Part shown: one piece after another, positions 1 through 7,979 of the stretch | Layout of the letters: every line of letters starts with the position of its first letter | Position numbering within the stretch: the stretch's first letter is position 1 | Assembly (NCBI RefSeq): GCF_001675165.1 | Contig: NZ_LROS01000030.1 | Span: 1 to 33,564 of the forward strand | Direction of reading: 5' to 3' | From: Clostridium ragsdalei P11 | Lineage (GTDB): Bacteria; Bacillota; Clostridia; Clostridiales; Clostridiaceae | Length of the DNA: 33,564 bases | Program-made: the position numbers and the translations under genes | The notes under the pieces: model-generated | Seen by the model: the letters and a program-made list of their open reading frames with translations, nothing else | Told to the model about the DNA's origin: nothing | Databases searched by the model: none

Positions 1-407
1 GTTCCACAAATGTAATCATTATTTTTAAAATTGGCAACTTAGTTGCTCTATTTGTTATGCACTTTTTTAAGAGGCTAAAAAATGAAAAAACCTTTAAAAT
101 TGTATTGACTTCATATAGTTAGTCTCTTTTCAATAATTTTAATATGATTAAGTAATTATCAGTTGATAATATACTTTTATTTTATGATATATTATTAATC
201 TATTATTATCAATATATAAAGCATGATTTTCTACTATGATTTATATTATCAACTGATAGTATAAATCATATATATTTACACATTTATTCCATAATCACAC
301 ACATATTATTGCAACCTACTAATGAGTAATAAATAATTGACATGTATATCATTTAATGATATAGTATATTAAATCATATGTCATTTAATGATATATAGGA
401 GGTAAAA
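1..407. other. Intergenic region upstream of the PadR gene
   Basis: I see no gene in this AT-rich stretch. A small hairpin (GCAAC-TTA-GTTGC) lies at about 34-46. Two related near-palindromes of the form ATTATCA-N2-TGATAAT lie at 155-170 (perfect 7-2-7) and 245-260 (one mismatch). Because the two sites are similar, 157-173 and 242-258 are also perfect 17-base inverted copies of each other. They look like a pair of protein binding sites 90 bases apart. The promoter and operators of the following gene occupy 337-395 and are listed separately. Confidence 0.5.
337..395 (+). promoter_or_regulatory. PadR promoter with two operators TATATC-N7-GATATA
   Basis: A -35 TTGACA (337-342) and a -10 TATAGT (360-365) are separated by 17 bases. 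A dyad TATATC-ATTTAAT-GATATA at 345-363 fills the spacer and overlaps the -10. A second copy, TATGTC-ATTTAAT-GATATA, lies at 377-395, 32 bases downstream and just before the ribosome binding site. This placement predicts autorepression by the PadR protein encoded next. The same half-sites, N7 spacing and promoter geometry recur upstream of the second PadR gene at 27971-28022. Confidence 0.75.
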
Positions 408-740
408 ATGGCTAGAACTAATTCTTTAGAAATGGGTGAACTTACAGACACCTACTATTATATTTTGCTATCTTTAATAAAACCTAAACATGGCTATTTG
501 ATTATGAAATCCGTTGAAAAAATGTCAGAAGGCAAGTTTTCAATAGGTCCTGCATCTTTATATACAAGTATAAAAAAACTTCTTGATGCAAAACTCATAA
601 AACTTACAGAGGAATCAGATCAAAAAAAAGTTTACATTGCTACAGATAAAGGCATTCAATTTTTAAAAAATGAAGTTGAAAGGAAACGTAAGATGGTTCA
701 AATTGCAGAAGAAATATTTAACAACGAGGAGATGTTATAG
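408..740 (+). CDS. PadR family transcriptional regulator (module 1)
   Basis: This 110-residue protein has the compact PadR winged-helix fold. The N-terminal segment (about residues 10-35) reads TDTYYYILLSLIKPKHGYLIMK, the characteristic PadR helix pair with the KHGY motif. The wing follows around GPASLYTSIKKLLDAKLI, with the typical G-[PT]-x-S/T-LY motif, and the protein ends in a charged dimerisation helix. The start has an AGGAGG site 7 bases upstream. PadR proteins of this size usually repress a neighbouring membrane-protein gene, and the next gene starts 3 bases after the stop. Two matching dyads in the promoter suggest autoregulation. The inducing signal cannot be read from the sequence. 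Confidence 0.92.
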   Translation: MARTNSLEMGELTDTYYYILLSLIKPKHGYLIMKSVEKMSEGKFSIGPASLYTSIKKLLDAKLIKLTEESDQKKVYIATDKGIQFLKNEVERKRKMVQIAEEIFNNEEML

Positions 741-743
741 TAT

Positions 744-1493
744 ATGTCCAACACAAAATATGTTATGAGCAAAGGAGTAGCTTTTGGAGAAGAGGAAGAA
801 ATGGAAATGCTCTCTGATTATGCAAGTAAAGGCTGGGTTTTATATAAATTTAGCTTTATGGGATACAAACTCAAAAAAGCTAAACCTGAAAAACTGCAAT
901 ATTCTCTAGATTATAGATATAATGCAGATGAAGAATACTTTTCATACTTTAAAGAAGCAGGATGGAATCATATATGTTCTGCATCAAATTCAATGCATAT
1001 ATTCAGTGCCCCTGAAGACACAAAACCAATTTATACAGACAGTGATACCAAATCAGAAAAATATATAAGCCAGTATAAATTAGCTAAAAAAATCACAGTG
1101 CCATCACTTTTATGCTTTATTGTATGCTCTATTTTATTTACTATTTTAGTATCACTTGCTAAATATAATTATATACCTCACATATATATAAAAATTTTTG
1201 GTGTTATTTTAATACCTACATTAATAATAACATTAATAATAACTATTGTTACAGGACTACCTTGTATATCTTATTACACTACATTAAATAGAATTAAAGA
1301 TGGTTCTTCAACTCATGTAAATCATAAAGCATTAAAAAAGTTATTAGATACATTAGCAACAATTGCAACTATATTAGTAATATCTCTGTTCCTTTTAAGC
1401 CTATTTAACATTATAATTATAAAAATGGTAGGATTTTTGTTAATTGGCCTAATTGCTTTCATAACTTGTCTATTAAGTACGTTCGTAAAATAG
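744..1493 (+). CDS. DUF2812 domain membrane protein (module 1)
   Basis: This 249-residue protein has two parts. Residues 1-110 form a soluble DUF2812-type domain, recognisable from an N-terminal half with W-[VE]-[LF]-[YK]-[KF] after a 'GW' turn, then a Y-rich 'YSLDYRYN' strand and a second 'GW'. The rest has about four hydrophobic segments (roughly 115-140, 148-175, 200-225, 228-248). DUF2812 proteins are almost always paired with PadR regulators. Their biochemical role is not established, though a sensor or membrane-stress role is often inferred. It is cotranscribed with the PadR gene 3 bases upstream. Its ribosome binding site (GAGGAG) lies inside the end of that gene. A homologous but shorter pair occurs at 27115-27963. 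Confidence 0.8.
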   Translation: MSNTKYVMSKGVAFGEEEEMEMLSDYASKGWVLYKFSFMGYKLKKAKPEKLQYSLDYRYNADEEYFSYFKEAGWNHICSASNSMHIFSAPEDTKPIYTDSDTKSEKYISQYKLAKKITVPSLLCFIVCSILFTILVSLAKYNYIPHIYIKIFGVILIPTLIITLIITIVTGLPCISYYTTLNRIKDGSSTHVNHKALKKLLDTLATIATILVISLFLLSLFNIIIIKMVGFLLIGLIAFITCLLSTFVK

Positions 1494-1507
1494 AAAATAA
1501 ACTAAAT

Positions 1508-1540
1508 AAAAGGTGAACAATTATGAATTGAACACCTTTT
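1508..1540. terminator. Bidirectional terminator between convergent genes
   Basis: Stem AAAAGGTG / CACCTTTT is extended inward by CAATT / AATTG. It is followed by ATTTTAT on the plus strand and by a T-rich ATTTAG stretch on the minus strand. It serves the PadR-DUF2812 unit and the converging ABC transporter operon. Confidence 0.75.
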
Positions 1541-1570
1541 ATTTTATCCTAACTTTAAATATAAAACTCA

Positions 1571-2578
1571 TCAGCTTATAACAACCTTTTTCTTTTCTTC
1601 TCTAATAACAATAATTCTCTGCAGTGCAATAAATATAAATAGCAACATTCCTACTGCAATCTTTGTCCACCAAGAATTAAGATTTCCTTGAAACATTATA
1701 AGACTTTGAATTATACCCATAGTTAAAACACCAAATACAGGTCCTATAGGATATCCTGATCCCCCTGTTAGTAATATTCCTCCTATTACACAAGCTGCAA
1801 TGGCATCCATCTCCGTTCCCATACAATGTAAACCGTAACCTGATAGTGTATATAAAGTAAATAACAGCCCAGCTAAAGAAGAACAAAAACCAGATACAGT
1901 ATAAACAAGAATTTTAACTTTTCCAGTATTTAGGCCCATTAGCATAGCTGAATTTTCATTTCCGCCAATTGCATATACGGTTCTACCAAACCTCGTATAC
2001 TTTAATACAAATATAGCAACTGCAGCTACTATCAAACTAACAATTACATTAATGGATATAGCTACACCTGGCCCAATGGGTATTCTAAAACCTGAAATAG
2101 CAGTAAATACCGGATTTTTAATACTTATAGTATTTATACTTATAACATAACTTGATCCTCGTGCAAAAAACATACCTGCTAATGTTACAATCCATGGGTG
2201 AAGATCAAATTTTTCTACTAATATCCCCTGAACTGTTCCAAATACAATTCCTACAATTAAAACAAAAATCATAACCAAAAATGGATTAACTCCATTTTGC
2301 AATAAACTTGCAGTAATCATACTTATAAAAGCTATCATAGAACCTACAGAAAGATCTATTCCACCTGTAATAATAACAAAAGTCTGACCAATAGCTAAAA
2401 CTATTAAATAAGCATTATCTATAAAAAGGTTTGCTAATACTTGTCCTGAAAAAAATCCACTAAACATAACAGATCCAATTAAAAATAATACTATAAACAA
2501 ACCAATTGTAGCGTAAATCGAAATAAATGATGAATTTAATTTAAAAATTTTCTTCTTATTAGTTAACCCTTTTATCAT
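1571..2578 (-). CDS. yjfF: Sugar ABC transporter permease, YjfF type
   Basis: This 335-residue integral membrane protein belongs to the RbsC/BPD_transp_2 family of sugar importers. It has about ten hydrophobic segments, and the family signature region GQTFVIITGGIDLSVGSMIA lies at about residues 64-83. The cytoplasmic loop GGNENSAMLMGLNTGKVKILVYTVSG around residues 200-225 is the contact for the ATPase. It is last in a four-gene operon with the order of E. coli ytfQ-ytfR-ytfT-yjfF. Its ATG overlaps the stop of the preceding permease in an ATGA arrangement, which implies translational coupling. It should form a heterodimeric channel with that permease. The substrate (galactofuranose or another hexose) is inferred from the binding protein. 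Confidence 0.88.
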   Translation of the reverse strand: MIKGLTNKKKIFKLNSSFISIYATIGLFIVLFLIGSVMFSGFFSGQVLANLFIDNAYLIVLAIGQTFVIITGGIDLSVGSMIAFISMITASLLQNGVNPFLVMIFVLIVGIVFGTVQGILVEKFDLHPWIVTLAGMFFARGSSYVISINTISIKNPVFTAISGFRIPIGPGVAISINVIVSLIVAAVAIFVLKYTRFGRTVYAIGGNENSAMLMGLNTGKVKILVYTVSGFCSSLAGLLFTLYTLSGYGLHCMGTEMDAIAACVIGGILLTGGSGYPIGPVFGVLTMGIIQSLIMFQGNLNSWWTKIAVGMLLFIFIALQRIIVIREEKKKVVIS

Positions 2579-3624
2579 ACACGAGCCACCTCTTTTTCAG
2601 GTTTACTTTTAGTTGTATTATTTTTTGATTTCTTTCTTACTAGCATTTTTCTAAATGCCTCAGATTGTATAATACAAACTATTATAACTACTATAGCTTT
2701 AACTACAAGAGTAATTTCTGGAGCCACTCCCATACTATAAATGGTTGTTGTTAAGGCTTGTATAAATATTGCTCCTACTACTGTTCCTCCTAAATAAAAT
2801 CTACCACCTGCCATGGAAGTTCCTCCAATAACAGTAGCTAATATAGCATCTAATTCCATCCATAATCCTACATTGTTTGCATCTGCACTCTTTATATTAG
2901 AGCATAAAATAATGCCTGCAATACCTGCAAGAATGCCAGATATAATATACAGTGAGAAAATAACTTTTCGTGCCCTTATACCACAGTATTTGCTAGCACT
3001 GCTATTTACACCTATAGATTCAACAAATAAACCTAATGCTGTCTTTCTAATAAGTAAATAAATTGCAAAAACAATTACAGCAGCAATAATTATTGCCACA
3101 GGTAAAAAAATATATCCTGTTCCTATAAAAATAAATGACTTATTAGTAAATGTTAGTATTTGGCCACCTGTAATAAGTTGGGCTATACCTCTTCCAACTA
3201 TGTATAGAATAAGGGTAGCAACCATAGGCTGGATTTCAATATAAGCTACCAAGAAACCATTCCATATTCCACAAAGTACTCCTACTATTGCTCCTGATAA
3301 CACTGCCTCTGGAACAGAACCACCTCCAACTATAACTGTTGCGGAAGCAGAAGCACTTATAGCAATTATAGATCCAACAGAAATATCTATTCCTTGAGTG
3401 GCAATAACTATTGTCATACCTAAAGATATTAATATAAGTGGTGCTGAATGATTAAGTATATCTATTACATTTCCAAATAAGTGTCCATCCCTAATTGTTA
3501 TATTAAGAAAACCTGGTCTTACTAAAAAATTCAATAAAAGCAGCGCAATTAATGCTGCTACCGGCCAAAATATCTGCATATGATAAAATTTCATAAATAT
3601 ATTGGAAGTTTTAGTATTATGCAC
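2575..3624 (-). CDS. ytfT: Sugar ABC transporter permease, YtfT type
   Basis: This RbsC-family permease has about 349 residues and roughly ten transmembrane segments. The conserved stretch ISLGMTIVIATQGIDISVGS follows the second or third hydrophobic segment, and GVNSSASKYCGIRARKVIFS is the ATPase-coupling loop. I place the start at a GTG at 3624. An AAGGAGG sits 8 bases upstream of it, whereas a longer reading would begin at a TTG before this site. The GTG overlaps the end of the ATPase gene by 8 bases, so translation is probably coupled. The C-terminal tail is basic (RKKSKNNTTKSKPEKE), and it overlaps the start of the second permease. Confidence 0.88.
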   Translation of the reverse strand: MHNTKTSNIFMKFYHMQIFWPVAALIALLLLNFLVRPGFLNITIRDGHLFGNVIDILNHSAPLILISLGMTIVIATQGIDISVGSIIAISASASATVIVGGGSVPEAVLSGAIVGVLCGIWNGFLVAYIEIQPMVATLILYIVGRGIAQLITGGQILTFTNKSFIFIGTGYIFLPVAIIIAAVIVFAIYLLIRKTALGLFVESIGVNSSASKYCGIRARKVIFSLYIISGILAGIAGIILCSNIKSADANNVGLWMELDAILATVIGGTSMAGGRFYLGGTVVGAIFIQALTTTIYSMGVAPEITLVVKAIVVIIVCIIQSEAFRKMLVRKKSKNNTTKSKPEKEVARV

Positions 3625-5146
3625 TAATATTGCCTCCTTCCGCAATAGTCTTAAGTATATTAGATTCTTGTACCTCTTCTCCTGCTAACTCCCCTATAAT
3701 TTTTCTATCTCTAAGTACAAGCACCCTATCGCAGCAACTTTCTATTTCTGAGAGTTCAGAAGATATAAATATAATTGACATGCCCTTTTTTGCCAGTTTT
3801 ATAATTAATTTTTTTATTTCATCCTTGGCACCTACATCGATACCTCTCGTAGGTTCGTCTAAAATTAAAACTTGAGGATTTGTGGCAAGCCATCTTGCCA
3901 GTATAACCTTTTGTTGATTTCCACCACTCAAATTGTCAATTCTCTGTTCTATACTAGGAGTTTTAATATTTAGGAGTTTAACATACTTTTCAGCAATTTC
4001 CTGCTGCTTTTTCATTGGAATATATTTAAATATTCCTTTAATAGATTGCAGGGCCAAAATTATATTTTCTCTTATAGTTAGTTCTCCAACTATGCCTGCT
4101 GCTTTTCTATCTTCCGGACAAAGTCCTAAACCTTCCTGAATAGCTTTTTGAGGATAAATATATGAATATTCCTTGCCATCAATGATCAATGTTCCATGAT
4201 CTGATTTATCTATACCAAACAACAATTTAGCACATTCAGTTCTTCCAGAACCTAAAAGTCCTGCTAGTCCAAGTACTTCACCTTTTTTTATATTCATACT
4301 AAAAGAATCTATAGTTCCTTTTCTGCCAAATTGTTTAGTTTCTATCAAATTTTTATCTTCCTTACTGTAATAGTCATGAGATAATTGTTTATTTTCTTTT
4401 ACCATTTCTTCGTACTTTTTTCCTATCATCTTCGAGATTAAATCCATTTGAGGTAAATCTTTTACAGCATAAGTTCCAACCAATTCTCCATTTCTAAGTA
4501 TTGTTATCCTATCTGAAATTTCATAAACCTGATCTATGAAGTGAGTTACAAACACAATTGACATGCCTTCAGATTTTAACTTTCTTATAATACTAAATAA
4601 CTGTTTAACTTCATTACTATCCAAGCTAGACGTAGGTTCATCAAGTATTAATATTCCACTTGATATATCTACAGCTCTTGCTATAGCCACCATTTGCTGA
4701 ATTGCAACAGAATAACTAGATAATAATTTTTTTACATCTATTTTTAAATTTAATCTATCTTCCAATAATTTTGATGCATTTTCATCCATGGTATTCCAAT
4801 CAATAAATCCCCTTTTCATTGGTTCTCTTCCAATGTAAATATTCTCAGCTACAGTAATGTTTGGACACAAATTAACTTCTTGATAAACAGTGCTTATTCC
4901 ATTTTCCTGAGCATCACGGGTTGATTTAATAATAATTTTTTTTCCATTTAAAATTATGCTTCCTTCATCTATTTCATAAACCCCTGTAAGCACTTTAATT
5001 AGAGTTGACTTTCCAGCTCCATTTTCCCCCATAAGAGCATGTATCTCACCTTTTTTAAGTTGAAAATCTACATTAGAAAGAGCTTTAACCCCGGGAAAAG
5101 ATTTGCATATACCTTCCATGTTAAGAACAATATCGCTTTCATCCAT
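3617..5146 (-). CDS. ytfR: Sugar ABC transporter ATP-binding protein, YtfR/RbsA type
   Basis: This protein of about 509 residues fuses two ABC domains, as in the RbsA/MglA family. The first domain has Walker A GENGAGKST at residues 40-48 and Walker B LILDEPTSSLD. Its signature is degenerate (YSVAIQQM), as is usual here. The second has a degenerate Walker A (LLGSGRTE) but a full LSGGNQQK signature and LILDEPTRGID. Two active and two altered nucleotide sites are normal for this family. I chose the start at MDESDIV because GGGGGTG lies 8 bases before it; an upstream in-frame ATG would include that site in the coding region. It energises import through the two permeases downstream. Confidence 0.92.
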   Translation of the reverse strand: MDESDIVLNMEGICKSFPGVKALSNVDFQLKKGEIHALMGENGAGKSTLIKVLTGVYEIDEGSIILNGKKIIIKSTRDAQENGISTVYQEVNLCPNITVAENIYIGREPMKRGFIDWNTMDENASKLLEDRLNLKIDVKKLLSSYSVAIQQMVAIARAVDISSGILILDEPTSSLDSNEVKQLFSIIRKLKSEGMSIVFVTHFIDQVYEISDRITILRNGELVGTYAVKDLPQMDLISKMIGKKYEEMVKENKQLSHDYYSKEDKNLIETKQFGRKGTIDSFSMNIKKGEVLGLAGLLGSGRTECAKLLFGIDKSDHGTLIIDGKEYSYIYPQKAIQEGLGLCPEDRKAAGIVGELTIRENIILALQSIKGIFKYIPMKKQQEIAEKYVKLLNIKTPSIEQRIDNLSGGNQQKVILARWLATNPQVLILDEPTRGIDVGAKDEIKKLIIKLAKKGMSIIFISSELSEIESCCDRVLVLRDRKIIGELAGEEVQESNILKTIAEGGNISA

Positions 5147-5172
5147 TAATTTCACCCCCATTTATAAAAATT

Positions 5173-5214
5173 TCATAATGTATGAATGTGGAATATCCAA
5201 TTCATACATTATGA
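5173..5214 (-). promoter_or_regulatory. Long intercistronic hairpin between ytfQ and ytfR
   Basis: A perfect 15-base stem (TCATAATGTATGAAT / ATTCATACATTATGA) with a 12-base loop fills most of the gap between the binding-protein gene and the ATPase gene. On the coding strand it is followed by AATTTTTAT. Such structures usually protect the upstream mRNA or partly terminate, raising binding protein relative to the membrane components. That role is inferred from its position. Confidence 0.65.
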
Positions 5215-5223
5215 TTTACAATT

Positions 5224-6216
5224 CTAATATTTTCTATTAGGTAATTCTTTTTTAGCTTGATCTTGAGTAAATACACCCTCTTTAGTGTGTACAATTTTGT
5301 CCTTAAGTTTGCCACTCAATACTTGTTTTGAAGTTTCTACTAATTGAGGTCCTAAAAGAGGATTGCACTCAACTATACCATTTGACTTTCCATCAGCCAT
5401 TAACTTGAACATATCTTTAATACCATCAACAGAAACTATAAAAATATCTTTTCCTGGTTTTTTACCATATTCCTCTATAGCTTGTATAGCTCCAACTGCC
5501 ATATCATCATTGTGAGACCACAAAACATTAATTTTATCTCCATCAGATTTCAAAAATGCTTCCATAACTTCCTTACCTTTTGCACGAGTAAAATCACCAG
5601 TTTGTGATTTTATGATTTTATAGTTTGGACAGTCTTTTATAGTTTCATTGAAACCTTTTTGACGTCCTATCATAGCTGTTGATCCAACAGTACCTTGCAG
5701 CTCTGCTATGTTAAGCTTTGCATCTTTCCCAAATTTATCAATTACGACTTTAGCTGCTCTCTTACCTTCCTCTTCCATATCTGACCCAAGAAAAGCTGTA
5801 ACAAGAGAATTATCTGCTACTTTTACATTTCTATCTACTATAACAACTGGTATTTTAGCATTTTTTGCTTCTTTCAATACTGTATCCCAACCAGTTTCTA
5901 CTACAGGATCCAATGCAATTATATCAACCTTTTCAGCTATAAAAGATCTTATAGCTTTTATTTGATTTTCTTGTTTTTGCTGACCATCAGAGAACTTCAG
6001 TTCAAAGTTTGGATCTAATTTAGGGATTTCCTTAATGGAACTAGTTTCTGCTGTTCTCCAACCACTTTCAGCTCCAACCTGTGCAAAACCAATTACCTTT
6101 TTCTTGCTTGATGAATTCGATGAGCTTGTCTGCTGGCTTGCGCCGCCGCATCCAGCAAATATACCAACTGTTAAAACTGCTGTTGCTGCTAAAGCAGCAA
6201 TCTTCTTAAATTTCAT
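5224..6216 (-). CDS. ytfQ: Sugar-binding lipoprotein of the ABC importer, YtfQ type
   Basis: This 330-residue protein has a lipoprotein signal peptide: a basic start MKFKK, a hydrophobic core and a lipobox FAGC with Cys at about residue 23. A Ser-rich linker leads to the peripla_BP_4 domain. The run FSDGQQKQENQIKAIRSF followed by DPVVETGWDTVLKEA is close to the corresponding part of E. coli YtfQ, the galactofuranose-binding protein. This is the main reason for the substrate guess. It would be anchored to the outer face of the membrane and deliver sugar to the permease pair. The start has GGGGGGAAAG 5 bases upstream. It is the first gene of the operon, and a hairpin after it may raise its level. 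Confidence 0.9.
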   Translation of the reverse strand: MKFKKIAALAATAVLTVGIFAGCGGASQQTSSSNSSSKKKVIGFAQVGAESGWRTAETSSIKEIPKLDPNFELKFSDGQQKQENQIKAIRSFIAEKVDIIALDPVVETGWDTVLKEAKNAKIPVVIVDRNVKVADNSLVTAFLGSDMEEEGKRAAKVVIDKFGKDAKLNIAELQGTVGSTAMIGRQKGFNETIKDCPNYKIIKSQTGDFTRAKGKEVMEAFLKSDGDKINVLWSHNDDMAVGAIQAIEEYGKKPGKDIFIVSVDGIKDMFKLMADGKSNGIVECNPLLGPQLVETSKQVLSGKLKDKIVHTKEGVFTQDQAKKELPNRKY

Positions 6217-6795
6217 ATTTCTTTCCCCCCATTATATTTATTTTTATTTCAAAAAACCCAGGATATATAAAAACATCCAAACCATATATGTAAAGATTTG
6301 ATTTTTTTATATAATTAGGATTATTTCTTTGTATATTTCTCCTGCATTTTTGAAATCAACCAATTAATGTTTTGAAAGCGATTACTTAAATATAATAATA
6401 ATATTTATTGGTACAAATGTCAATTACTTTCATATATTATTATTTATTACCTTAATTCAATATTATACTAATACAATTATTTCAATAAAATACATATATT
6501 TTTACTAAAATAAAAAATTCTTAGAAAATAATTTCATAAGTACTATTTATTGGTATAAATTCCGGATTATTTTACTCTTATTGGTGTTAATTTATAACAT
6601 ATATTATATATTTATACCTATGAATTATATTAACATTTATTACAATAAATATTATATTTTATTTCAAAGCGATTAACTAAACAAAAAGGTGGTCCTTAAA
6701 ATAACATTTAAATATACAATTGAAGTTGATTTGGGATTATTATCCACAAGAATTGTAAAAGATGGTATGATGAGAGGACAACCCGCATGCATGGG
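6217..6795. promoter_or_regulatory. Large intergenic control region before the sugar operon
   Basis: I see no convincing gene here. Two similar sites resemble catabolite-responsive (cre) elements: TGAAAGCGATTACT at 6373-6386 and CAAAGCGATTAACT at 6665-6678. Three copies of a TTATTGGT(A/G)-type motif followed by an A/T-rich run lie at about 6406-6418, 6548-6560 and 6578-6590. A local repressor or activator gene is absent. The sites therefore suggest control by CcpA or by a distant LacI-type or AraC-type regulator. A small dyad AACCC-N8-GGGTT occurs at about 6780-6797. Confidence 0.4.
6266..6294 (-). promoter_or_regulatory. Candidate promoter of the sugar transporter operon
   Basis: On the minus strand TTTACA (6294-6289) and TTTATA (6271-6266) are separated by 17 bases, about 50 bases before the ytfQ start. 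It matches a vegetative promoter moderately well. The wider 6217-6795 region carries further candidate control sites. Confidence 0.45.
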
Positions 6796-7407
6796 TTAAA
6801 TTGTGGAACCATCATGCTTCACAGCTTGTCTTCTCTTAATTTGAATACATAAGATTATTCTTTGAAATAAGGATATTAGAGAAATTATTGTGCTCATATA
6901 TGTTAAAAACAGGGCGAGAAAAATACATCTACCATTTAAATATTCATTCATGAAAAGTACAATAAAAGGCATTATATAAAATGAAATAGCAGCTGCTCTT
7001 CCCATAAAATCAAATACAAAAGTTTTATTCTTTTCTAACTTATACTTATTCATGATTTTAGAAGTTACAAAGAAATCAATAATCTTTACTATTATTACAA
7101 TTAAAAACCACCAGGCAATAAGTTTATATTTTATCAGTATTCCTGTAGCACACAATATAAACAAAAAGTCTGCTAAAACATCAAGAAAACTTCCAAAACT
7201 TGAAACTGATTTAAAATACCTGGCAACTTTTCCATCTATAAAGTCAGTTACATATATTGCAAAAAGAATCATTACTAGATAAGTAAATAACTCATCATTT
7301 CCATCTAAAGCAAGTTTTTTATTCAAAAATAAAGTAAATATTCCTGTTAAAACTACCCTTAGCAAAGTAATGAAGTTAGGAACTGCATACCTTAAATATT
7401 TTTTCAT
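6796..7407 (-). CDS. CDP-alcohol phosphatidyltransferase family membrane protein
   Basis: This 203-residue protein is mostly hydrophobic, with about five or six membrane segments. It carries the full family motif D55-x2-D58-G59-x2-A62-R63-x8-G72-x3-D76-x3-D80, which binds two metal ions and the CDP-linked lipid. Such enzymes replace CMP on a CDP-diacylglycerol-type donor with an alcohol such as glycerol phosphate, inositol or serine. Length is close to that of PgsA, but the location in a TetR-flavodoxin unit suggests an accessory enzyme rather than the housekeeping synthase. The acceptor cannot be deduced. It starts 5 bases after the flavodoxin gene, whose last codons contain the GGAGAG ribosome binding site. 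Confidence 0.85.
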   Translation of the reverse strand: MKKYLRYAVPNFITLLRVVLTGIFTLFLNKKLALDGNDELFTYLVMILFAIYVTDFIDGKVARYFKSVSSFGSFLDVLADFLFILCATGILIKYKLIAWWFLIVIIVKIIDFFVTSKIMNKYKLEKNKTFVFDFMGRAAAISFYIMPFIVLFMNEYLNGRCIFLALFLTYMSTIISLISLFQRIILCIQIKRRQAVKHDGSTI

Positions 7408-7412
7408 TATCT

Positions 7413-7955
7413 CTACTCTCCAGCTAAATTCTTTATTGCATCTGCTGCCCTAGTTGTTTGTCCTTTTAAAAGTTTTATATCTTCAACTTTGTCTGCTCCT
7501 TTTGCTAATTGCACTAAGGGATCTATTTCTTTTGTTACCTTATTATCACCACCAGTTGAAAATATCATAATCCTTTTATTTGAAAAATCTTTAATTGTTT
7601 TCATATAGGATTCCAGCACCGTTGAATATTTTCCAACATAAATAGGAGTTCCAAAAACAAGTACGTCATAGTTAGAAATGTCATAGTTTAATTCTTGAGA
7701 TGGGTAATTAATTGTAACTTCATAGCCTGATTTTTGCAAAGTTTCTGCTATACTGCTTGCCATAGTTGATGTTAACTTAGTTCTTGATGGCTGATAAATA
7801 ACCAGTGCTTTTTTACTACTGCTGCTTGAAAGTAATTTTTTTTCACTGCTCTTATGAACTATTGCATTAGCATTTACTGCCCATTTAAAAAATAAAATGG
7901 TTCCCACTATAATAACAACTAACAAAATTAATACAACCTGTAGTACTCTTTTCAT
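7413..7955 (-). CDS. Membrane-anchored flavodoxin-like protein
   Basis: The start is set at MKRVLQ because GGAGGG lies just upstream of it. A longer frame would begin 7 codons earlier and swallow that site. One hydrophobic helix (about residues 4-26) is followed by a Ser-rich linker and then a flavodoxin fold beginning KKALVIYQPSRTKLTSTMA. This corresponds to the FMN phosphate loop, although the usual T/S-x-T-G-N/x-T is altered. The strand DVLVFGTPIYVGKYS is the second FMN-contact loop. It would therefore be a flavodoxin tethered to the inner or outer membrane face. Its neighbours are a TetR repressor upstream and a CDP-alcohol phosphatidyltransferase downstream. Redox partners are unknown. 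Confidence 0.75.
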   Translation of the reverse strand: MKRVLQVVLILLVVIIVGTILFFKWAVNANAIVHKSSEKKLLSSSSSKKALVIYQPSRTKLTSTMASSIAETLQKSGYEVTINYPSQELNYDISNYDVLVFGTPIYVGKYSTVLESYMKTIKDFSNKRIMIFSTGGDNKVTKEIDPLVQLAKGADKVEDIKLLKGQTTRAADAIKNLAGE

Positions 7956-7979
7956 TATAATCCCTCCATTTGACATAAT

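Noticed and set aside
6690-6798. A 31-codon open stretch (reading about ITFKYTIEVDLGLLS...) before the phosphatidyltransferase gene end
   Set aside because: It has no start codon with a ribosome binding site, and I recognise no family; it could be a remnant but the evidence is too weak.
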